Assembly: GCF_002288925.2 (NCBI RefSeq)
Contig: NW_022098067.1
Coordinates: forward strand, 3,518,886-3,582,885
DNA: 64,000 bases
Direction: 5' to 3'
Origin: Delphinapterus leucas
Lineage: Eukaryota > Chordata > Mammalia > Artiodactyla > Monodontidae
Shown: positions 24,498-35,650 of the stretch, piece after piece
Layout: the number at the start of each line of letters is the position of its first letter
Numbering within the stretch: position 1 is the first letter of the stretch
Notes under the pieces: model-generated
What the model saw: the letters and a program-made list of their open reading frames with translations, nothing else
The model's database searches: none
Told to the model about the DNA's origin: nothing
Program-made: the position numbers and the translations under genes

Positions 24498-24830
24498 TTT
24501 TAAATAACTTTATTTATTTATTCATTTTTTGGCTGCATTGGGTCTTCGTTGCTGCGCTCGGGCTTTCTCTAGTTGCGGCGAGCGGGGGCTACTGTTTGTT
24601 TTGGTTCACTGGATTCTCGTTGCGGTGGCTTCTCTTGTGGAGCACGGGCTCTAAGCGTGCGGGCTTCAGTAGTTGTGGCTCACGGGCTCTACAGCACAGG
24701 CTCAGTCAGTAGCTGTGACACACGGGTTTAGCTGCTCTGCGGCGTGTGGGGTCTTTCCCGACCAGGGCTTGAAGCCGTGTCCCTTGCATTGGCAGGCGGA
24801 TTCCTAACCAATGTGCCACCAGAGAAGACC
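24498..24830 (-). mobile_element. Long CHR-family tRNA-Glu-derived SINE
   Basis: Antisense, about 330 bp. The tRNA-derived head is at the right end ('tgccaccagagaagacc' when read on the plus strand) and the long GC-rich body is made of repeated 'gtgctcc/gagcccg' type units. The 3' end is the T-rich left edge. A 13-bp perfect duplication, tcaccatttattt, lies at 24,485-24,497 and 24,831-24,843. Its body is longer than that of the CHR-2 copies elsewhere in the window and shares the unit structure of the SINE at 41,950. Confidence 0.92.
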
Positions 24831-24843
24831 TCACCATTTATTT

Positions 24844-26270
24844 AAGTACCTTCCATGGGTTAGATCTGTACTGGAAACATCGTATATGTAATTACTTATT
24901 TTTTTTTTAAGTTGGCATTTACTGAGTGATTTTTAGGACTAAAGCACCATAATAAACATTATTGGGAACACAAAGACTCCAATGGTGCCTCTGATCTCAA
25001 AGCACCCAGTGCTATTGGAGAGATATGATATGAACTAGGACAAATTAAATATCAGTGAAATATTTGCATTGCTCCAAACTTCCATAGCTTCATCCCTTTG
25101 ATTGGAAAGTAGTACTGTATTCAAATGTAAATAACTCATAAAATCAACTAGGGAAAAAAATTCATCTTAACATGTTCCCTTGAAATCCAAATCAAAAGGA
25201 TAGACTATCATACCCATTTCACTGCTAAACTCAAAAGAGCTATTTGTCTAACTATGCTTTTACATAACTTTTTGGTAAGTTATTTCAGCTTTAAGTATGG
25301 AAGATATTTGAACTATCTGAGAGAGATATAGAATTCTGAATTGTAATCATCGAAAACTACAATGATCTTATCTGTAACGTATCAGTTGGGTAACTTTTTC
25401 TTTGGGGTTAATGCAGATAATTTAATATAAATTACTAAACTAATTTATAGTATTCTTTATTTCAGCTAAATGATGCAGATTTGAGCATTGCAAAATATAA
25501 ATGGATATGAAATATGTAAAAGCAAATTACAGCACTTTTGGCATATATTGATTGTGCTTTTTGGAAAAAAAATATGCTAGACTCTAGAGCCATAGTATTT
25601 TGCTGTTAAGTCACTTGGTCATCATCTGCCAGAGACTTCACTGAAGGCAGGGAGTTGAAAGCTTCAGCTATACCAATACGACTTTATGTTATTAATATTA
25701 ATAGATTGTATTTTTAATATTTTCAATCACCCAAGATTAAAAGTCATAACTAAATAAAATAATGAGTCAAATCAAATCAAAGTTCAGAAAAAAGGAGTGA
25801 AAATATAACTAATAATAATATCTGCTGTTTAGTCTCTTGCAAACTGAAATATTTGTGCATGTTATGAAAATAATTGTTATATATGACTCCATTCTTGCAC
25901 CTGATAAATATGCAGTTTATCAGCAAACTGGCAAATGGCAACTGGTCAAGGGAAAAGGAAAAAATTGTTGGGGTTTACGATTTCTAAAATTAGTTATTAA
26001 AATAATCTCAATTGGTGTTTTTGATTTTTAAAAAAATAACTTTAAAAAATATTTGATTGTAGAGCAGTCTATATTTTTTTTAACTCTAGGATTTAAAAAT
26101 GAGAGGATGTAAATATTCCTAGAGACGTGCTGTACCTAATGGCCAGAGGGAGAAATTGGCATTTCTTCCTGTGTGTTCACACAGTGCAGTACTCTTTTTA
26201 GCGTGTTATTACACTCTTCTTTTTTATTATTTTTAGCTTACCTGTTTATTCATTGTAAACCCTTAAACTG
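24844..26270. other. Unassigned AT-rich DNA
   Basis: No family or exon firmly recognised; 24,940-25,060 could be a very old L2 piece. A 64-codon frame at 25,837-26,031 has no known relatives that I recognise. Confidence 0.5.
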
Positions 26271-26289
26271 TGCATAGTATTGATTTCAG

Positions 26290-26378
26290 ACACAGGTGGC
26301 AATAAGCGGCAGGTGTCAGTAAGCTGCAGGTGGCAGTAAGCGGCAGCTTGCAGCAAGCAGCAGCAAGCAGTAGCTGGA
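26290..26378. repeat. Short GC-rich minisatellite
   Basis: About five degenerate copies of a 17-bp unit like 'caggtggcagtaagcgg', running into shorter 'cagcaag' units. It lies just outside the tRNA-like sequence next to the LTR. Confidence 0.75.
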
Positions 26379-26391
26379 AGCAAAATCTCAG

Positions 26392-26461
26392 TTCCCTGAC
26401 GGGGAATCAAACCCAGGTTGCCTGGATAGAAACCAGGATCTTAACCACTAGACCACAGGGT
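26392..26461 (-). tRNA. tRNA-Glu-like sequence (pseudogene or element part)
   Basis: On the minus strand this 70-base stretch has the layout of a tRNA. Box A reads tggtctagtgg (26,445-26,455), box B reads ggtttgattcc (26,403-26,413), the anticodon arm is a clean cctgg/ccagg stem, and five base pairs of acceptor stem (ccctg/caggg) survive. The box A and T-arm text match tRNA-Glu. The anticodon position reads TCT in a 7-base loop rather than a Glu anticodon, and the acceptor stem has end mismatches, so it is unlikely to be a working tRNA-Glu. It sits immediately downstream of the U5 end of the antisense LTR. It may be a tRNA-derived SINE head or a segment captured with the retroviral element. 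Confidence 0.5.
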
Positions 26462-26469
26462 CAGCAGCC

Positions 26470-27201
26470 AGAACCTAAATCCCCAGTGCTTTGTATACCT
26501 TGAAATGAAGAATCTGACAAGGTGTTGGAAGGTATAGAAGAAAGTAAAGTATTTATTAGAAAAGCAGAGTACATGCGAAAAGATGCACAGGCAAACTCAG
26601 CGGGAGACTCGTGAGAGTTGTGCCTTTGGGAAGTTTATATCCTTTTTAAGGGGGCAGTCTTCTGGGTCTTTGTCTCCTTCTGGGCCAATCTTATTGTTTT
26701 GACCCCATGGCGAATTTGCCTCTGGACCCTCCCCTGGGTGTGCACGCACTCCTCAGTCAAGATGGATTTCATCGCAAAGGCCTCTGGGAGGGAGATAGCA
26801 GGACTTACTATGGTCTGGCATCCCCTGCCTTTTTGACCCTGTGAACGTTTTTGCCCATGCGTAGTGTCTCCCTTGCCCGAAGGATGGGAAATGTATGACC
26901 TCTTGATCTTTTAACAGGGTTTAGGTCCTCTCTGTCCCTGCCATAAAAGTGCCCAAAGTCCGGTTATCTACCCTATTCCTATTGCTGTTTCTTATATTGA
27001 GGTGCACATCTCGAAATACAGAAAGGAGTCTGGTCATAAATATGTAGTCCTGGAGCCCGTTTGTTTCTTGCCTAGGGAAATGTAAACAGGGGACTGGTAA
27101 TGAATGTCCGGCCTGGAGTCCATCTTCTTCTCACCCCAGGAGGTGTGAACAGGAGGCCAGTTGTAAATGCTTAGCCTGGAGCCCATCTATCTCCTACCTC
27201 A
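26470..27201 (-). mobile_element. ERV LTR, near full length, antisense
   Basis: Read on the minus strand it begins TGAGGTAGGAGATAG at 27,201, has a TATA-like box (agtttatatcc on the plus strand, 26,632-26,642) and a poly(A) signal AATAAA (26,552-26,557), then U5-like text. That order is U3-R-U5, which defines an LTR and its orientation. The U3 part is clearly related to the truncated LTR at 62,484-62,767: both begin with the same TGAGGTAGGAG, and share text around a 'cctttttgaccct' block. No gag, pol or env accompanies it, so it is probably a solo LTR. The 72-codon plus-strand frame inside is a shadow. Confidence 0.8.
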
Positions 27202-27211
27202 TTATTTTATA

Positions 27212-27265
27212 TTTATTTTCTTCTTTTCTTCCTTCCTTCCCTCCTCCTTTCCCTTCCTCTCTCCA
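27212..27265. repeat. CT-rich microsatellite
   Basis: Pyrimidine tract of CTTC/CCTT units next to the LTR end. Confidence 0.8.
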
Positions 27266-27469
27266 AAAGTATGTTCTTACAGTCTACCTAGTCCAGACCT
27301 CTAATCTCTTGTTTCTGTGTGCTGTGTATACTCTGTGTTGTGCCTTCACTATTGTTAACCATCCCTTCCTGTGAGACTCCCAGTTTGCCTCTAACTCTAG
27401 GCTATTTCAATGTGTGAATGTAGTATCCTACAATATAAGAGTCTAACTAAAATTTTACTGCCTGTGGAA

Positions 27470-27620
27470 ATAACTTTCTTCAAAATATATTTATTTAAGG
27501 ACAACTATGTGCCAGGTATTCTTTGAGGTGCTAAAGATACAGCAATGAACAAAACAGAATCCTTGTCTCCTAAAGTTTATATTTTGCCTAGAGGAGTCAA
27601 ACTCTGAGTGAACTCGTTTG
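27470..27620 (-). mobile_element. L2 LINE 3' end
   Basis: Antisense L2 tail: 'actatgtgccaggtattctt', 'gaggtgctaaagatacagca', 'atgaacaaaacagaatcc'. These blocks are in the expected order. Confidence 0.75.
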
Positions 27621-27869
27621 TATTGCCTGTGGTGTTTATTTCTGAATTCAATTTAGAACACTTTTTAAAATTATAAAGCATTTTTAAGTTCTAGCACCCA
27701 TTTACTTTGGAAACTTCTTTTATCTTTCTGTGTCATCAACTAAATTAATAAAACTGAGGAATTATATTAACCATGCCCTAAAGACACTATGTGTGTGTGT
27801 ATGTTCAGTATATATATGTATATGTATATTTGTGTATGCATGTATACATTTCCCTTAGGAATTTTTTTT

Positions 27870-27995
27870 TTTTACTTCTAAGTATGTAAGCTTAGGTAAA
27901 TTTTTTAACCTTTACTAAGTTTTTCTTATTTTGAAAATGTAGATAATAGGGTCTATTTGACAGTGCTATTGTGATTATTAGAAATATTGTATGAA
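27870..27995 (+). mobile_element. MIR SINE remnant
   Basis: Sense MIR: 'gtaagcttaggtaaatttttt', a 'gaaaatgtagataatag' block for the usual 'taaaatggggataataa', then 'ctattgtgattattag'. Confidence 0.6.
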
Positions 27996-28024
27996 AATGG
28001 TCAATGAAGGGCCCCTTACTATGT

Positions 28025-28145
28025 CACAAAAACCTAAACAGATGTGGAATCTAGGGGTTAAAGTTAACAAAGTAATTTGCCCAAGGGTGTAACTTGCCCA
28101 AGTAAGTAGCAGATCTGAACTCAAGATCTTGCCTCATTATATCTT
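28025..28145 (-). mobile_element. MIR SINE remnant
   Basis: Antisense MIR: 'aaagtaatttgcccaaggg', 'agtagcagatctgaactca', just downstream of and opposed to the sense MIR. Confidence 0.65.
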
Positions 28146-31100
28146 TTCTCCAACTTCATACTCAGAAAACTAGTTTATCTTTTACATGCTAAAGCATTGT
28201 CTACATGCTTGTTTAATTTGAACTAAAAATCTTTAGGAAAAATATTAACTACACGTTTCCCACTTGTGTATTAGCCTTGCAGAGCACTACATTTCTCATC
28301 TCAGGCTTTTTGGTTTTATTTTGTATTGTTTTTGAAAAGCTCAGTCACATCTGCCATCTATTCCCAAGTGACTTTCTTCTCTGCTGTGAAGGTGTCTGTC
28401 AGTCACTGTCAGTCTTTCTCAATCCATGGAATGGCTCCATAGTCAGTGTCACTGCTTCTCAGTGGCATTGCCTTCTTTCCTCTTATTTCCTCTTCTTCTT
28501 ATGTTTTCATCCTGGGGAGAGGAGGAAGTGATGGGGGGAGAGGTCTTTTCTTGCTTCTCCCTTTTTTCTTACTTTAACTTGAAAAGAGTGGCCTTTCCTA
28601 AAAACACCAGTTAATCAGTGTTTCTTCCCTAACCTGTGTTTGTAGCACAGACTTAAAGTCCTTTATTCTTTATAGTCACATGTATTTGGTTTTGTCTGCT
28701 AAATAGCTATTTCTTTAACAGGAAATGAGAATTTAGTTTAGGGTTTTTTTCACTTATTTATTGACTAGGAGCCATTCCTTAATCTGAAGATTATGGAAAA
28801 CAAATTCTAGAGGTCTGAAGTATTCAAACTAATTTTGCTCAGCTATTAACTTCTAAACACTTTAAATGTTGAATAGCATTGCATTCTTGTTTCCAATTTG
28901 CATCTCCTTTTTTTTTTTTTTTAAAGTTTTTAGTGGATCCCCATTGCCCTCTGAATAAGGGGCAAGCAAACTCTTTTAATAAAAGACAGAAGCCTTTGGC
29001 ATTTCAGTTCTCCTGAAGAAATCTTTAGTTCTCTGAAGGTGGCAACCTCCCTGGCAGTCTGGACTTTTTATGTTGGCTGCCCCTACTGCTGGTTCATTGA
29101 TCTCACACCACCTCCTCCCCATCCCATCTCCCTTGGGAGATACTGGTTAAGACAGGAGCTACTTCCTCTTTGAAGCCTCCCCTAAGCTCCAAAGACTTGT
29201 TAGGCATTTGACCTTGGTTCTTATAGGGTCCTGGGTATGCCTTCAGAATAAGGCTTCTGCTACACTATAACCCTGAAGACAAGGGAGTGGTGCCTTATTC
29301 TCATTGTACTTCTAGTCTAGCATATACCATAGAGACCAACAAAAAAGCAGGACCTCAGTAAGTATGTACTGAGTCAATTGAACTATCTTTAATGTGCAAA
29401 TAAATTGCTGTTGTATATAGTCATTATATTATACTTGTGGGCTTCCTAAATGCATTCAGAATGCATTGAAATGAAGTGTTTATTAAAGGTGTTTAAAATT
29501 TAATAATAATAATTACTCAATAGTTTGCAAGATACTACTTCTTACTAAAATTTAATTAAATGTTTGTACCTGATAAGGATTTTTAAAGTGTATTTTATTC
29601 TGCATAAAATGCAGTTCCAAGAAATATAAGAATAGCATTTTCCTGATAACATATTTTATATTCTACACTAACTATAGTTCATATTTTCTAGCATACTTAT
29701 TACTTTATTACTTTCTGGAAAATATTATTTTCTGGAAACAAGCACTTAGAACCCAGTGAGAGACATTTTGTTGATGTGTAAAGTCATTTAAGGGTAGTTC
29801 TTGTATTGGAACACAACATCCTTTTGAAGACTGATAAAAGCTATAGGCTCTCTCTTTCTCTCCAGAACAATGCCCAAATGCACATATGCTCAACAATTTT
29901 GCCTACAATTTTAAGATTCTTGTGTTTCATTCAAGAAAAATAGGTTAAGAAATCCCAGGCTAAAATCAACCTGAAAAGAACATGGACTCAGCCAAGAGGT
30001 GGGACAAAGGTGGAAGGAAAAGAGTGTTAAAAATGGTCAAGAAGTATGTGCTTCAGAAAAGGCTGCACAATGGTGTATAAATCTGAAATACTTCCTAACT
30101 TGAATGCTACCTAAAAAGATGATTTCAATTGTTTGTAATCAAAAAAACTTGTACTCATTCACGCATCCACCCATTCAATTGGCCACTGTGCTAGGAACTG
30201 AGAGAGTGGAGGGGAAGTGCAACTGTGGAAGAATAGTTATTACTTTAAACTAGGCAATTTCTCTGTGTTTCTCACATAAACTAGCATATCATGCTAGAGA
30301 TAAGGAAAATGAATTCATTTGTTTGGAAGTTTCTGCTTACTATGGCACTGATTTTATACCCAGTAGCCATTTTTCATTCCTAATTGATATTACGTGCAAA
30401 TAAATGAAAATTTTAATGAATTCTAGAATCACAAAATATGATTTAATTATATTAATATTAAATGACTAGAATGAAAAGTATTAATGTGACATATAATCAA
30501 TGCAGTAATATTGTAAGGTTATCGTTTTAAGCATCATAACAGTGCCCAAAATTGAATGAATATTTTTATAGAAATTTAATGGAAAACATGGCATCTTTTG
30601 ATTACCCTGAAATTATTTACATGCAAAGGGATATCTCAAATTAACATAACAGTTTTTGTGGCTTCAGTCAAACTCAGGTGGGGTTAGAGGTAATTTTAAT
30701 TCTCTGTGACATTCATTGAGACTCAGGCTTGGGTCTGTTTTCCTAGTAACATGGAACTGCTTTGCAATGAGACACCAAGGGAAACTTTGATCAAATCATT
30801 GTAGAAGTAATTGTGGCCTCAAGTAAATTGCAGTGGAACCAAAGAAAACTTTTTGTATATAATCTGTCAGAAAACCAGAGAGAATGTGGGTAAACAATCA
30901 CCTTGGAAAGGAGGGCATAGCACTACGTGTACATGATATTGTTATCCACCATACTTGATGACATATTATGATCCATGTGCAGGTGTGACTGAAAGACCTA
31001 TTTGTGAACAATGGGCCTTTTCATGCTGCACATGCTAGGATGATTCTCTGGTTTTGCAGCTGCAACTGCTATTCGCAAAGCATGCTGCTGTTTAAAGGGC

Positions 31101-31314
31101 ATCCATTTAAATGTGAAGCCAATCCCAACTCTGCACAAAAGAGCCACCCAATTCCTGAATATACCATGACAGTTTGATCTGTCTGTGCTGAGTTACCTAA
31201 CTTTCTACAGCTCCATCATATTGCTTTCCCCAAATACTCCTGTACTCTTTACTAATGCTGAAACTGACAAGAATTATGTTTTCGTGAATATCGTTTAAAC
31301 TCTGGGCATTTGTT
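28146..31314. other. Mostly unassigned DNA with small L2 traces
   Basis: No exon or RNA recognised. Possible L2 tail in sense at about 29,290-29,390 ('cagtaagtatgtactgagtc') and a small antisense L2 piece at about 30,155-30,215 ('cactgtgctaggaactgag'). Poly(T) at 28,908-28,922. Frames here are short and unrecognised. Confidence 0.45.
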
Positions 31315-31440
31315 TTCTCTTCATTCATTTATCCATTCATTCAGAAAAGATTTTTGAAGACCTATCATGTCCCTATCTCCTTCCATGTGCTGTATGTGAA
31401 GAATAGAGCAGGAAGAAGACAAATACGTTCCCTGAACACT
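31315..31440 (-). mobile_element. L2 LINE 3' end fragment
   Basis: Antisense L2: 'tcattcatttatccattcat', 'tgaagacctatcatgtccc', 'gaagaatagagcaggaag'. Weak. Confidence 0.5.
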
Positions 31441-31471
31441 GTTTTTGGCTGTTCCAAACCTGTTACTTGAT

Positions 31472-31675
31472 TTTTTTTTTTTTTTTGGTACGTGGGCCTC
31501 TCACTGTTGTGGCCTCTCCCGTTGCGGAGCACAGGCTCTGGACGCGCAGGCTCAGCGGCCATGACTCACGGGCCCAGCCGCTCCGCGGCATGTGGGATCT
31601 TCCTGGACTGGGGCACGAACCCGTGTCCCCTGCATCAGCAGACGGACTCTCAACCACTGTGCCACCAGGGAAGCC
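31472..31675 (-). mobile_element. CHR-2-type SINE
   Basis: Antisense copy with a pure T run at its left end (poly(A) tail of the element) and the head 'gccaccagggaagcccc' at the right. Target-site duplication, with two mismatches, is cctgttacttga at 31,460-31,471 and cctgctacttaa at 31,676-31,687. The 115-codon plus-strand frame at 31,467-31,814 is a SINE artefact that runs on into flanking DNA. Confidence 0.93.
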
Positions 31676-31879
31676 CCTGCTACTTAATTTTAAAGATGGC
31701 TTACAAATAAGGTTTATAGAATTACTCAAGAAACAAGTAGCCCTCTCTGGAACAAAATCATGTCACATGACAATACTGAAATTTGAACAGACCCATAACT
31801 TCAGGTATTGTTAACCTTCTGTGATGCTTGGATATGGATACAATGATACAAATGATGCAAATACATTTATGTCATTTGT

Positions 31880-32085
31880 TACTCCAGTTTTTAATCAGTG
31901 TTTTATTTCCCAATCCATTCTGCCAGAAATAATACCATAACGTTTTCTTTATATTGACACCTTCTACTTTGTACTTTTTATCTTCTGCATTAAGGTATAT
32001 GTTCCCTGGGGGCAAGGGCTTCTTTATCTTTGTTTCCTTTGTTAAACCTTGCATATAACCTGGCATATATATAGTTGGTGCACAA
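31880..32085 (+). mobile_element. L2 LINE 3' end fragment
   Basis: Sense L2 tail: 'gttccctgggggcaagggctt', 'tataacctggcatatatata', 'gttggtgcacaataaaac' mirror the usual 'gagggcagggac', 'gcctggcacatagtagg', 'gtgctcaataaat' blocks. Confidence 0.6.
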
Positions 32086-32089
32086 TAAA

Positions 32090-32533
32090 ACTTCTTATTG
32101 TTCCTTGACTACAGGAATATGTTCCTGCTTTGATTTTGCACAGCCTCTGCACTTACTATCCCCTCTACCTGAAATACTCATCTCATGGATACCCACATGG
32201 TTCACTCCCTCAACCCTTCACTCTGTTTGAACATCATCTCATCAGAGAGGTTCACCATAACCAACCTACTTAAATTAGAAACTTCACAACTCTCCTATTC
32301 CACCACTGCTCACACTTCCTATCCTATTCTCCTTACTCTGATTTATTGTTCTTCATAGCATTTATCACTATCTGTCACATTTGTTTATCATCTGTTTTCA
32401 ACTACCAAAAGCTCTGTGAAGGTAGGAACTTTGTTCTATTCACTATTTTATTCCCAAGGCCTGGAACAATGCCTAGAACCTAATGTAATACTCAATAAAC
32501 ATTTGTTGAATAAATGAATGAATGAATGAATGA
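32090..32533 (+). mobile_element. L2 LINE 3' end
   Basis: About 440 bp of sense L2: a 'ctctacctgaaatactcatc' block, 'atggttcactccctcaaccc', 'tctgtgaaggtaggaacttt', 'ctcaataaacatttgttgaa', finishing in a short AATG tandem tail, the typical L2 3' terminus. One of the better preserved L2 pieces here. Confidence 0.85.
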
Positions 32534-33109
32534 TATAAATCCATGCATATCATATACTGGCTAACAAAGCATAGAGATATGATGGTTTATTGTATGACAC
32601 TGGTAGTATGTGAAGAGTTCAGGTAGATGCTTCTGTAAAAGTTCCTCTGGGATGATGACACAACTCCCAGCAGCAAAAACCTTTTTGACAACGATTGACT
32701 TGATGTGATGCAATAATTGCATAATTGCAGAAAGAGAAGAATGAGTCTGCTCATTTCTGGTATAACACTTGAACCATAGATAGGTGAATACATTTCCAGA
32801 ATTCTACCATATCATCTTCCTCTTGTTTAATTAGTGAAATGATTGCTTTGACAATTGCAAGCTTATGCCAGGCACATTTTGCTAAACTAGAGTAGATCAT
32901 TTCTATTGGTAGTTTCAGTTCCATGTGGCCCTGTTACTTTCCCCCATATTTATGCCTCACTGTGAACAGAAGTGCTCAAATCTCATGTGATAATTAGTTA
33001 GATGCTGGCAAATTTTCAATGAATCTGTCTAATCCTGCACTGAATGTCTCTTTCCCTTTTCCGTTATTTGTCAGAAGATATCTATACACTAATGGTAGCT
33101 TACATTTAC

Positions 33110-33870
33110 CCATATGCCCAGGCCAGAAGCTGGAGTAGCATCCTTGATCCCTCTTTCTTCTTCAGCCCCAAATCCAAGCATTAAAAATAGTAAGTCAGCT
33201 CTGTCTTGAAACTGGCCTCTTTTAATTCCCACTGACATTAAATTAGTGTAAGCCAACATCACCTCTTGGGAAGACTAATGCATTACCTTCTCCCTGGGTT
33301 TCCTGCCTCTGGTCTAGTTTCTCTCCAATGCATTCTCCTAACAGAATACAAGATAGTTTTTCAAAAATGCAAATCTATATTGGCTTCTCTTAATCTTCAG
33401 AATAAAGTCAAAATTTTCAGCTTGGCATGAAAGATAATTTATGAATAGACACCTGCCTCATTTTCCAGCTTCCCAACTACTCCTAATCCCTTTGAGCTCC
33501 AGTCCTTCTGAGTTATCTGCAAAATCTCTGAAAAAGTCATGTTTTTTCTTGACTCTGGACTTTGTACACATTATTCTTTACACTTGGTAAAACTTCTCTC
33601 CCATTTTTAGCGGGGTTTATTCCCCCTTCCTGATTTCAGTTTGGAGACTATCATATTCAGAGTTTTCTGGATCCCCTGAGACTGAGTTAGGTGTCTTTCG
33701 TCTGTGCTTATTTGTCACTCTGTGATCACCCCTATCATAAGATTGAAAACAAACGGTGCTGAAATTGCTTATTTACTTTCCTCTTTACCCACTAGCCTAC
33801 AGGTATATCTTCTGTGTTCAGCACAGTGCTTGACACACAGTAAATGTTCAGCATCATTTGTTGAATAAGT
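33110..33870 (+). mobile_element. L2 LINE, longer 3' part
   Basis: Sense L2: 'ccaggccagaagctggagtag', 'catccttgatccctctttc', 'agaataaagtcaaaattttc', ending with 'cagtgcttgacacacagtaa' and 'catttgttgaataagttc'. It follows the copy at 32,090-32,533 in the same orientation. Both contain the tail, so they are two insertions and not one element split in two. Confidence 0.75.
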
Positions 33871-34330
33871 TCTTAACTGCAATGAAAGTGTATTTATATT
33901 CATTGAGATGGTATGTTTCCATATTACGTCTAACTAGAAGTCACTTTTGGAAGTTCACAGATCCTTCAAGACAATCAGAGGCTTTAGAATATATACAAAT
34001 ATGATTTTAAATTAAAGCTTTTCTTTATTTCAAAGCAGAATGTATCCATTACATGTTGATCAAAAATTCACTTCGATTATTGGAGAGAGTACGTGTGTTC
34101 ATATGAATATGAAACAAGGTTTATTTAAAGTATTGGCTAACACTTTCAGCAAGTGTAAGGCAAACATAATTTTTAACCTCCTTGAATGCGATTAAACAGT
34201 GTGGAAAAATCATTGATTAAGATTACACTTTATTTAGCCTCTTCTACCTGAAAAGTGTTAATTATTGGATTTGTGACAACACCAGAAAATGAGTAAGAGT
34301 AAATTAATAAGCATAATACACATTCAAACC
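33871..34330. other. Unassigned AT-rich DNA
   Basis: No repeat or exon recognised. Confidence 0.5.
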
Positions 34331-34346
34331 TGATACTATCAAACTT

Positions 34347-34560
34347 TTTTTTTTTTTTTTTTTTTTTTGCAGTACGCGGGCCTTTCACTGTTGTGGCCTC
34401 TCCCGTTGTGGAGCACAGGCTACGGACGCACAGGCTCAGCGGCCATGGCTCACGGGCCTAGCCGCTCCGCGGCATGTGGGATCTTCCCGGACCGGGGCAT
34501 GAACCCACGTCCCCTGCATCGGCAGGTGGAATCTCAAGCACTGCGCCACCAGGGAAGCCC
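34347..34560 (-). mobile_element. CHR-2-type SINE
   Basis: Antisense copy with a long T run (about 22) at its left end and the head at the right. Duplication tgatactatcaaactt at 34,331-34,346, with taatactatcaaactt at 34,561-34,576 (one mismatch). The long, unbroken tail suggests a rather young insertion. Confidence 0.95.
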
Positions 34561-34576
34561 TAATACTATCAAACTT

Positions 34577-35106
34577 TAAAGTGACTTCCCCTAAAGTTAG
34601 GTGTGTGACTTAAAACTGTAAATTTTTTTATTTTTACTTTGTGCTGTAGAAGAAATATTTGACCACAGTAATATATATTAATTTTTTCTCAAGGCACTTT
34701 TATTCTTACACACTTTTATCTAGTCATTGAAGAAGTTAGCTTATAGCTATCTACAGCTTCAAAGACAAGCACAATAATTTCAAATTAAATAAAAATAAAA
34801 TAAAACAATTGAAAACAAAATTTAATATCCAGGTCATTCAGAAGATTCTGAAGTAATACAGGAAAATACAAAGGTAAACTGATGAATATAATTGTAAGAT
34901 ATTTAACCACATACACACACACACACACATATATATATATAAAACTAAAAAAACAAATAAAATAATAATAATAAAGATAGTAGGAAAACCAAAGAATGGG
35001 AAACATATAACTAATGGCTGATGGAAACAGGAATAGAAAGAAATTCATATAATAAAAATATTTTTTAAAGTATTAACAAATCACAGTAATGATACTAACA
35101 TGTATA
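34577..35106. other. Unassigned AT-rich DNA with CA/TA repeat
   Basis: No family recognised. A CA then TA dinucleotide tract is at 34,914-34,941. An 87-codon minus-strand frame here is low-complexity and without a known domain. Confidence 0.5.
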
Positions 35107-35612
35107 GTTTTTTAAATTTTTTTATTGATATATCATTAACATATAGCATTATGTAAGTTTAGGGTGTACAATGTAATTTAATATATTTATATATTACAAT
35201 ATGATCACCACCATAGAATTAACTAAAACCTGTATCATGTCTCATAATTATAATTTCTTTTTTGTAGTGGGAACAACTAAGGTATAGCCTCTTAGCAACT
35301 CTGAAATTTATAATACAGTATTGTCTGTAATCACTATTCTGTGCATTACAGCTCCAGAACTTATTTATCTACTAGTTGCTAGTTTGTACCCTTAAATAAC
35401 ATCTTCCTAATTCTACCACCCTCCATCCTTTGTAACCATCATTCTACTCTCTGTTTTTATGAATTTAGTTTCTTAGATTCCTCATATAAGTGATATCATA
35501 CAGTATTGTTTTTCTTTGTCTGACATCTCACTTAATGTAATGCCCTCAAGGTCCAACCATATTGTTGTGCAAGTTGCAGGATTTCTTTCTTTTTCATGGC
35601 TGAATAATATTC

Positions 35613-35650
<38 letters not shown>
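35107..35650 (-). mobile_element. Old L1 (L1M-type), 3' end, left part
   Basis: Antisense L1 3' UTR: 'tttagggtgtacaatgtaat', 'cttagcaactctgaaattta', 'taatgccctcaaggtccaac', up to 'gctgaataatattcctctg' and a TG repeat (35,615-35,647). The Tigger1 element then interrupts, and the same L1 resumes at 37,972. The L1 is therefore older than the Tigger1 insertion. Confidence 0.85.
35615..35647. repeat. TG dinucleotide microsatellite
   Basis: About 16 perfect TG units directly left of the Tigger1 insertion point. Confidence 0.95.

Noticed and set aside
26618..26836. 72-codon hydrophobic frame with several Trp
   Set aside because: Antisense to the U3-R part of an LTR; no known relative.
32090..33870. 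One L2 element in two pieces
   Set aside because: Both pieces contain the L2 3' terminus in the same orientation, so they are two insertions.
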